DNA from: WJJR01 sp964440935
GTDB lineage: Bacteria > Zixibacteria > MSB-5A5 > WJJR01
Assembly: GCA_964440935.1 (NCBI GenBank)
Contig: CAYTTY010000048.1
Location: 1-27,276 of the forward strand
Length of the DNA stretch: 27,276 nt
Reading direction: 5' to 3'
Part shown: positions 21,733-27,276 of the stretch, piece by piece
How the letters are laid out: every line of letters begins with the position of its first letter
Numbering within the stretch: the stretch's first letter is position 1
Position numbers and translations under genes: made by a program
Notes under the pieces: generated by a model
What the model saw: the letters and a program-made list of their open reading frames with translations, nothing else
The model's database searches: none
Told to the model about the DNA's origin: nothing

Positions 21733-22434
21733 TCAATCTTGATTCGTGATTCGCGAAATCGGTGGTGACACCTTCAGGGGTGCATCGTCACGCACGCGGG
21801 CATTGACCAATTCGCGAACCTCGGGTCCGTTGTATTGGCCGGTCGTCCATTGGACGGGACCAATGCCGCGGGCCACGCTCAACTCCCAGCCGAATTCCTG
21901 GCACTCTTGAGGTGGTGTGCCAATCGTGTGGACACCGTCGAAGCGGCCAAAGGGGGTTTCGGTTACCGCATAGTCATCGTTCATTTGGAGCACACGCAGG
22001 CACCCGTCTCCCAGACCCGTCCGCCATGACTCGCCGACATTCCGACTGAACAACAGGTAAGGATACAGCGTTTCGCCGGGGGCGGTGGTCCAGTAGACGT
22101 CTCCGTTGGAGACTCGGGTTAACCAGCGATGTCCGTCCAGATCCGGCCAGTCGGCACGGATCCGGTAAAATCGCTGCCCGTCGCGAACGATCACACGATC
22201 AATCCGGACTGTATCAAGATCGCGCACTTCGGACCGCGCAGCATCATCTCGCGGACGGACCTCAAAGACCCACATATTCCCTTCAGCCAAAGGTAAAAAC
22301 GAGTCTCCGGCCGGATGGATCTCAAGCTGGGATTGTGACCCGCAAGCATGCACAATCCCCAGCACTAAGACCACAATCCCGAGGAAATAGGCCACTGACG
22401 AGGCACGTGACGATGTGATCTGCCGCTGGCTCAT
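21733..22434 (-). CDS. Predicted lipoprotein of unknown function, 233 aa
   Basis: ATG at 22434 follows GGTGGAG. Residues 14-31 are hydrophobic and end VHACGS; the Cys is probably lipidated, though His at -2 is unusual for a lipobox. The mature protein begins with a domain of the type FLPLAEGNMWVFEVR, common in secreted beta-rich proteins, and contains a repeated Trp/Tyr-rich beta pattern (FYRIRADWPDLDGHRWLTRVSNGDVYWTT, GESWRTGLGDGCLRVLQM, PFGRFDGVHTIG, GIGPVQWTTGQYNGPEVREL). No catalytic motif is seen and no named family is recognised. The next gene upstream on this strand is an M48 lipoprotein 164 bases away; a functional link is possible but unproven. Confidence 0.72.
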   Translation of the reverse strand: MSQRQITSSRASSVAYFLGIVVLVLGIVHACGSQSQLEIHPAGDSFLPLAEGNMWVFEVRPRDDAARSEVRDLDTVRIDRVIVRDGQRFYRIRADWPDLDGHRWLTRVSNGDVYWTTAPGETLYPYLLFSRNVGESWRTGLGDGCLRVLQMNDDYAVTETPFGRFDGVHTIGTPPQECQEFGWELSVARGIGPVQWTTGQYNGPEVRELVNARVRDDAPLKVSPPISRITNQD

Positions 22435-22598
22435 GACTCAACTCCACCTGCAATACCTCCCATCGACCCAGATATTCCCGGATTTCAAAGATTGAGCGCA
22501 CTGAGTGACAGAATCGGCGCACACCAGGCAAAGGCACCTATTCGATTGGTAGACATTACGTTAAACCAGAGCTGGTAGGTAAACCACGACTCAGCAGA

Positions 22599-23408
22599 TC
22601 ACTCGATCCGCCTTTTCATGGCCTGATATCGTTCAGAGTAGGTTGGAAGATTCTGGACATCCTGATTCATCGTGGCGATCTGCGCCTTGATCTTCCGGAT
22701 CCGCTCCTGAGTCTCGGGGTGGGTGGCCGCCAAGTTCTCGAAGAAGCCCCGGTCGCCTTGCTCGCCGGATGCCTCGGCGAGCTTCGTGAACATATCGACT
22801 GCGGCAGTGGGGTTGTAGCCCGCCTTGACCATGTAATAAACGCCGTACTCGTCAGCTTGCAGTTCGTTGCTACGGCCGTAGCCGGTCAGCGCCAGATTGA
22901 GAACGGTCCCGGCCACTTGTCCAGCCAACTCCTCAGATTCCTTTCCGAGGGCCAGGTTGATCAGCAGAATGCCGCCGTAGGCAGCCTGGAGGGTTTTCAC
23001 TGAATGCCGTGCCACTACATGGGAAACTTCATGGGCCATGACCGCAGCCAATTCCGCCTCGGTATCCATCATCTCCAGAATCCCGGTATAGAAGTAGATG
23101 AACCCGCCCGGCGCCGCGAAGGCATTGACCTGATCCGAGGCGATGACACGGAAGCGGTAGCCGAGATCGGGACGGTCACAGACCGCGACGATCTTCTCCC
23201 CTACCTCGGTCAGGTACGACTGCCAGAGGCTGTCCTGTAGAATGGTCTCCTGCTGTTCCACCTCCTGTGCCACCTGGCGTCCAATTGACTTTTCCTGTTC
23301 CTCGGACAGCAATATGACCGACTTCTCACCACCGGGGCCAGTCGTCGCACAGGCGACCAACAGCACCATGACCATCAGGTTAACGGCTAGGGAGGATACG
23401 CGTGTCAT
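22599..23408 (-). CDS. M48-family zinc metalloprotease lipoprotein (BepA/LoiP-like), 269 aa
   Basis: The frame is open to 23456, but ATG 23408 is chosen because AAAGGA precedes it and a lipoprotein signal follows (MTRVSSLAVNLMVMVLLVAC, C20). Zinc motif HEVSH (H126, E127, H130), third ligand E182 in NELQADEYG, and a downstream ATHPE motif (H230) match M48 peptidases of the periplasm such as BepA and LoiP. APGGFIYFYTGIL before the zinc site is also typical. These enzymes degrade misfolded outer-membrane proteins, with the lipid anchor in the inner leaflet of the outer membrane. The C-terminal TPR of BepA is absent, so it is closer to LoiP/YcaL in length. This supports a diderm envelope. Confidence 0.92.
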   Translation of the reverse strand: MTRVSSLAVNLMVMVLLVACATTGPGGEKSVILLSEEQEKSIGRQVAQEVEQQETILQDSLWQSYLTEVGEKIVAVCDRPDLGYRFRVIASDQVNAFAAPGGFIYFYTGILEMMDTEAELAAVMAHEVSHVVARHSVKTLQAAYGGILLINLALGKESEELAGQVAGTVLNLALTGYGRSNELQADEYGVYYMVKAGYNPTAAVDMFTKLAEASGEQGDRGFFENLAATHPETQERIRKIKAQIATMNQDVQNLPTYSERYQAMKRRIE

Positions 23409-23600
23409 CTTCGGTCCTTTCGGAAACTGAGTTTGCGGCCGCCGGGAGGCGGGCATCGCAGAGGCATTAAATCGTCAGAATGGGCTCTCCGGTCAAGAGC
23501 GTTGATCCCGAGAAGCTGGCCGAAGAATTCTTGGAATATCAGACCGTCTGCGGGATACTAATGGCGGTGATGTCAATCGATCATGCCAATGGGAGTGTGC

Positions 23601-24446
23601 ATGGTGAGTCTGAGATACGTCTGCGTTGTCGTTGCAGTCGCTATGATCGCGGGATGCGGTGAGGAGACAGGTAATGGGCCGGCGAGAGCCGACCTGTTCG
23701 AAGCCGATCTGACGATAAACGGTCTTCCTGGCACCAACATCGTCAACCTCAGCTTCACTCTCTCCGGAGATCAGGTGATCCCGTCGCAAACCAGCGGTGT
23801 CGGCGGGACAGTCGACATGACTCTCGGCAAAGCGAATCTCAGCTACAGAATTACACTTGATAATGTTTCGGGCGTGACGCGAGCGGAGTTGTATGCCGGG
23901 GCGCCAAACAGTAATGGTACGCTGGCGGCCGTGTTGTTTTCCGGTTCACCACAGCCGTTGGTCGACACCGTGTTGGTTGACAGCGCGCTTCTCGCCGACG
24001 ACTTCACGAATGTCTCACTCGATTCGATTCTCGTCGCTGCGTCCAACGGTGCGGCCTATGTTCAGATTGCCACCGCGTCTGCCCCACAAGGTTGGCTCCG
24101 TGGCCAAACGGCGCCTAGTGGGTCCGCATCATTGGTTCTCGGGGCGGGGGCTGTGCAATATGACGTGCAGACATTTGTCCTCGATGAAATCACTTCGGCG
24201 ACATTGAATGAGGGCACTCCCGGACGTTTCGGCGATGTCAAGGTCGTCTTGTTCGACGATTCTGAGGGACGCGATGACATCAACGGCCGATTAACGTCCG
24301 ACGTCTTCCGCGGCAGCGACATTGTCGATTCCACGTCGATCGATTCACTGATTACCCTCATCCGCAACGAGCGCACATACATCAACATTACGACAACCGA
24401 CGCGCCACAAGGCGCCATCCGCGGGCAGGTGGAATTGGCGGATTGA
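23601..24446 (+). CDS. Predicted lipoprotein with two CHRD-like domains, 281 aa
   Basis: The frame is open from ATG 23583, but ATG 23601 is chosen because GGGAG lies at the right distance. A lipobox IAGC gives a predicted lipidated C19. The first CHRD-like domain (about residues 45-165) shows LSGDQVIPSQTSGVGGTVDMTL near its start and AAYVQIATASAPQGWLRGQ at its end. The second (about 166-281) is shorter and ends INITTTDAPQGAIRGQVEL. The GQ(V)IPS and P.G.IRGQ motifs are typical of CHRD, but the His residues common in the middle (HIH) and end (HT) are replaced by Leu/Ala or Thr. CHRD domains are beta-rich with no known enzymatic role; surface binding is a guess. Confidence 0.78.
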   Translation: MVSLRYVCVVVAVAMIAGCGEETGNGPARADLFEADLTINGLPGTNIVNLSFTLSGDQVIPSQTSGVGGTVDMTLGKANLSYRITLDNVSGVTRAELYAGAPNSNGTLAAVLFSGSPQPLVDTVLVDSALLADDFTNVSLDSILVAASNGAAYVQIATASAPQGWLRGQTAPSGSASLVLGAGAVQYDVQTFVLDEITSATLNEGTPGRFGDVKVVLFDDSEGRDDINGRLTSDVFRGSDIVDSTSIDSLITLIRNERTYINITTTDAPQGAIRGQVELAD

Positions 24447-24489
24447 TGGTGTTGACGTGTGTCGGGACGTACACCCGTCTTTGCTCCCT

Positions 24490-25134
24490 CTACGGCTCGC
24501 ACCCCTTACAGGGAGAATACCCGGCGTAGAACGCCGAGTCGCGTGCCGGGAAGAGGCGCACATCATCGAGCTTAATCTGCGACACACTCGGGCACGACGG
24601 ACGGTGAAATCGAAATCCGCGCCACGATCCGATATACTGGCGTTCATCGCCCGGCGGCATCTGAGCCCACATTCCCCGTTCAGAGCGCATCGCTTTTCGC
24701 TGAGCGCCTACCATATCCGGACCGTACTGGAGATTCCCGCTGAAGAAGTAGCAGCACGCCAATCCAGCCTTGAGAATCTCCATGTTCACCATACGGTCTT
24801 CGACAAACACAAAGGCCAACGTGCGGCCATATCGATCAATGCGATCATCGCCCTGTTCGAGACGAACCTCTTTCCCAAGCACCAACGACGCGTTGAATGC
24901 CGACGCGGAATCGTACCAGGCTTCTCCCCTCTCCGGTGTGTCAATGCCGCAGTAGCGTACCACACGACCGTCAGTCAGTTCAACGGTATCCCCATCGCGG
25001 ATGGCCGCTACGGTGGAGGTCTCAAGCCGGTCAAGTGGATCCTGACGGCCACACGACCCGAGCAGTAGCGCGAGCGCCAACGCACTTGCGAGGTAACATC
25101 GGCTGAAACGGATTTGTGCCCTGTCAGACATCAT
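24490..25134 (-). CDS. Lipoprotein thermonuclease (SNase) with C-terminal Ada-like zinc-binding module, 214 aa
   Basis: Two adjacent ATGs (25134 or 25131); the first is used. Lipobox LGSC gives lipidated C28. The SNase domain (about 35-160) keeps the catalytic residues: D49 (DGDTV), R60, D65 and E68 (RYCGIDTPERG), R104 (DRYGRTLAFV). These match staphylococcal nuclease D21, R35, D40, E43 and R87, so it should be an active calcium-dependent nuclease. The C-terminal part (165-214) reads FHRPSCP ... SPCKGCEP: H177, C181, C209 and C212 are arranged as in Ada-type zinc-binding domains. Such fusions are known in envelope nucleases. It is divergent from the kinase gene with only about 30 bases between starts. 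Confidence 0.9.
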   Translation of the reverse strand: MMSDRAQIRFSRCYLASALALALLLGSCGRQDPLDRLETSTVAAIRDGDTVELTDGRVVRYCGIDTPERGEAWYDSASAFNASLVLGKEVRLEQGDDRIDRYGRTLAFVFVEDRMVNMEILKAGLACCYFFSGNLQYGPDMVGAQRKAMRSERGMWAQMPPGDERQYIGSWRGFRFHRPSCPSVSQIKLDDVRLFPARDSAFYAGYSPCKGCEP

Positions 25135-25165
25135 CGATCTGTCCGATATCTATTATGTGGAAAGT

Positions 25166-27166
25166 ATGCAATCACATTCGCCGTCCGCCACACCGAATCG
25201 CGCCGGGCGTGCACTGCGGAGTCTCCTCGGCCGCGGCAAAGATGACACCCCGGGGCGCTCAACGCGCTCCCTGATCGACGATTCGCCACCACCACGGAAA
25301 TTCTCCCGCCATGTGAGGCAGTTGTTTGTCTTCCTGGTGGTGCTGGTGGCGATTGCCAATTTGTCCTCGTTGATTCTGCTCGATCGGCTTGTGCGTGATG
25401 AGGCCAACCGGGTCCACGAGGTGTTTCGGGAGGCGCTTGGCCAGTTGGAACTGACCTGGGTGAACAGCTCCTCGTCCGAACGGTTAACCATCGATCTCGA
25501 CGCTATCGCCAATGCGCATGGCATCGGATGGGTGTCGGTCGCAGTTCGAAACGAGTCTCATTATGGCCGGCGCTGGCTCGTTTCACTGGGGGAAGACTCA
25601 ACTCCTCCGACACTGGGGTTTCAGTCGGATGAAGCCACACCGGTGGTCCCCTCGTCGGGATACAAGTCCGATGACACCTACTGGGAGTTCGATACGCAAG
25701 CTGATGTCTGGGCGGGCCATGATGTCATCGCCACCGCCGGGATGCCGGCGACGCGTCTCGGTGAAATGCGCGCACAACTGCGGCGTGAGCTGTGGGTTCG
25801 CGGCCTTGTGCTGGCTGCGTTTGGCTTGTTCGCAGCTCTCTTCTACCGGTTTGTCCTGCTGCCATTCCGGGATATGCGCCGTCGTGCCGACACACTGATG
25901 CGCAGCGGGGTGTTGCCCGATGATCTCGCCGGTGTCAACGACGATCCCGAATATGTGATGAGCACATTCGATGTGCTCGTGCACAAGCTGCTCGAGCGCG
26001 CCGATGAGTTCCAGCGACGAGCGGTCCACTCCGAACGGCGCGCTCGTGACCTCGAACGGTTTAATGAGTTGATGCTGTCGTCGCTGTCGACTGGTGTGGT
26101 GATTCTCAATCATCATGGACTGATTTTACAACTCAATCCATCGGCCGAGCGGATCCTGGGGGTGCGGGGTGACGCAATTGAAGGATCGTTTGCGGCCGAT
26201 GCCGGCTTTCCGCTCGAGATGGTTGCCGTCATCGATGAAGGGTTGCGGTTTGGGTACACTTATGCGCGCCGTGAGTTGAGGATTGACAGCGATTCCGGTA
26301 CCAAGCCAAGGTTCCTGGGTGTGAACACATCGCTGATTTTGGATGATCAAGAGAATCTGATCGGGCTGAGTGTCCTACTCAGCGACATCACCGAGATCAA
26401 GCTGCTCAAAGACGAACTCGAAGAGAATCAACGTCTCGCCGACCTCGGTGAGATGTCGGCCGGGCTGGCGCACCAACTGCGCAATTCAACGGCGGCCATC
26501 CTCGGCTATGGCAAACTGATGATCGGTAAGACCAGTGACGGGACGGCGGAGCAGGAATGGGCCAAAGCGATCGTCGAGGAGACTCAGGAAACCGAAGCGA
26601 TGCTGACCAAGTTCCTCGATTTTGCCCGTCCGCTGAACGCTGATCAGAGTCTGATTGATCTCAGTGAGGTCGTTTTGGAGTCGGTTGAAAGCATGGGACG
26701 GGTGGCCGACGAAAACGGCGTACGGGTCATCTGTTCACCCGATGACACCGTCGAGGGTATTCACGTGGTCGGTGATGCTCTGCTGCTTAAGCAAGTGCTG
26801 GTCAATCTGATACAGAATGCGATTGAAGCGATGTCTCAGGGCGGTATGGTGACTGTTTCGGTCCGAAGCAAACCGCCGGTGCGCGACCATCGCGGTGAGG
26901 CGATCGTGCGTGTGGCCGACAACGGTACGGGCATCCCCGAGGATCACCAAGGCCGCATCTTCCATCCTTTCCACACATCGAAAGATCAGGGTACCGGCCT
27001 CGGACTGCCGCTGGCCAAAAAGATCGCGGTCCTCCACGGCGGCAATCTCACGTTAGAATCCACCAGCCCAGCCGGCGCAACCTTCATCCTCATCCTCCCC
27101 TTGGCCACAACCGAGTCAGCATCACGACCGACCCGCCCGCTCTCCCTGAAACCGTCGGTGTCCTAG
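25166..27166 (+). CDS. Membrane sensor histidine kinase, NtrB/ZraS-like, with PAS domain, 666 aa
   Basis: ATG 25166 is used; in-frame GTG 25157 is also possible and neither has a clear ribosome-binding site. Residues 1-50 are cytoplasmic, TM1 about 52-72, a periplasmic sensor region about 73-208, TM2 about 209-232, then a HAMP-like linker. The PAS domain (about 300-405) contains LSSLSTGVVILNHHGLILQLNPSAERILGV. HisKA reads GEMSAGLAHQLRN (phosphorylation His H436, with Q437 where most kinases have Glu). The ATPase domain has the N box (LIQNAIEA), G1 (VADNGTGIPED), F (IFHPFHTSK) and G2 (GTGLGL). It should autophosphorylate and pass phosphate to a response regulator, probably encoded to the right of the window. 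The stimulus is unknown. Confidence 0.93.
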   Translation: MQSHSPSATPNRAGRALRSLLGRGKDDTPGRSTRSLIDDSPPPRKFSRHVRQLFVFLVVLVAIANLSSLILLDRLVRDEANRVHEVFREALGQLELTWVNSSSSERLTIDLDAIANAHGIGWVSVAVRNESHYGRRWLVSLGEDSTPPTLGFQSDEATPVVPSSGYKSDDTYWEFDTQADVWAGHDVIATAGMPATRLGEMRAQLRRELWVRGLVLAAFGLFAALFYRFVLLPFRDMRRRADTLMRSGVLPDDLAGVNDDPEYVMSTFDVLVHKLLERADEFQRRAVHSERRARDLERFNELMLSSLSTGVVILNHHGLILQLNPSAERILGVRGDAIEGSFAADAGFPLEMVAVIDEGLRFGYTYARRELRIDSDSGTKPRFLGVNTSLILDDQENLIGLSVLLSDITEIKLLKDELEENQRLADLGEMSAGLAHQLRNSTAAILGYGKLMIGKTSDGTAEQEWAKAIVEETQETEAMLTKFLDFARPLNADQSLIDLSEVVLESVESMGRVADENGVRVICSPDDTVEGIHVVGDALLLKQVLVNLIQNAIEAMSQGGMVTVSVRSKPPVRDHRGEAIVRVADNGTGIPEDHQGRIFHPFHTSKDQGTGLGLPLAKKIAVLHGGNLTLESTSPAGATFILILPLATTESASRPTRPLSLKPSVS

Positions 27167-27221
27167 CACCTCCAGACGGTCATCCATAGAATCTGTCGTT
27201 CCCAGAAGCTATCACTTCCAT

Positions 27222-27276
27222 TATAGCAATTGTCATAAATCCTTTCCGTTTGGATCAGGGTGCCACGGGCCTTTAG
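27222..27276. mobile_element. MITE-like element E, left end only (cut by window)
   Basis: TATAGCAATTGTCATAA matches the family end, and the following TTTCCGTTTGGA equals the inverted right subterminal sequence of element D. The element continues past the window edge. It lies 55 bases after the kinase stop. Confidence 0.55.

Noticed and set aside
24457..25068. Plus-strand ORF of 203 codons opposite the nuclease gene
   Set aside because: The nuclease frame keeps all active-site residues; this is a shadow.

Overview
The window looks like a stretch of chromosome from an uncultured diderm bacterium. The best guess is candidate phylum Zixibacteria or a close FCB-group relative. The basis is moderate: roughly 55% GC by eye, many exported proteins and lipoproteins, and five unrelated secreted proteins ending in the same two-repeat, dockerin-like module (DLN..I..LFFNG ... 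CPTTRSD ... DLN..I..LFFNGPPP.DPC). The assignment is by recognition, not by search. I see no tRNA, rRNA, CRISPR array, prophage or complete insertion sequence.

Layout. 2-1252: 3'-part of a secreted subtilisin-like protease with the dockerin-like tail. 1743-2710: a small DUF3303-like protein and an exported DUF1579 protein, closed by a strong terminator. 3168-6351: two exported proteins sharing an N-terminal domain; the larger carries YadA-like beta-roll repeats and a C-terminal S74 self-cleaving chaperone. 6639-8777: exported LACTB-like serine hydrolase fused to TPRs. 8871-10600: small exported protein tightly coupled to an M64 peptidase with the dockerin-like tail. 11250-12161: secreted cohesin-like plus dockerin-like protein. 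12367-13344: 2-hydroxyacid dehydrogenase of a subgroup lacking the usual catalytic Glu. 13806-15592 (minus): lipocalin-like exported protein, DUF1579 and thioredoxin-like DUF899 proteins. 15933-18224: LVIVD-repeat/TSP3/dockerin-like surface protein. 18483-20777: DUF4396 membrane protein, convergent with an aldo/keto reductase and an unknown small protein. 21074-21673: short dockerin-like secreted protein. 21733-25134: four predicted lipoproteins in a row (unknown, M48 protease, CHRD, nuclease). 25166-27166: an NtrB/ZraS-like histidine kinase.

How the genes fit together. The region is mostly envelope and surface biology: secreted proteases and display proteins with a shared C-terminal module, a trimeric fibre-like protein with its own chaperone, and lipoproteins including an M48 quality-control protease. 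The shared tail is probably a sorting, anchoring or assembly tag. No sortase or secretion machinery is visible here.

The most interesting non-coding signal is a family of about 160-180 bp intergenic elements with 27-35 bp terminal inverted repeats (TATAGCGATTGTCAGAA...TCCGATT). They lie near 2.8, 10.7, 10.9, 18.3 and 27.2 kb; the ends are conserved, but the interiors differ and contain hairpins. They look like MITEs. A second, unrelated hairpin family (GATGGAC-7 nt-GTCCATC) follows several genes, and 13452-13705 holds five stem-loops in 255 bases.
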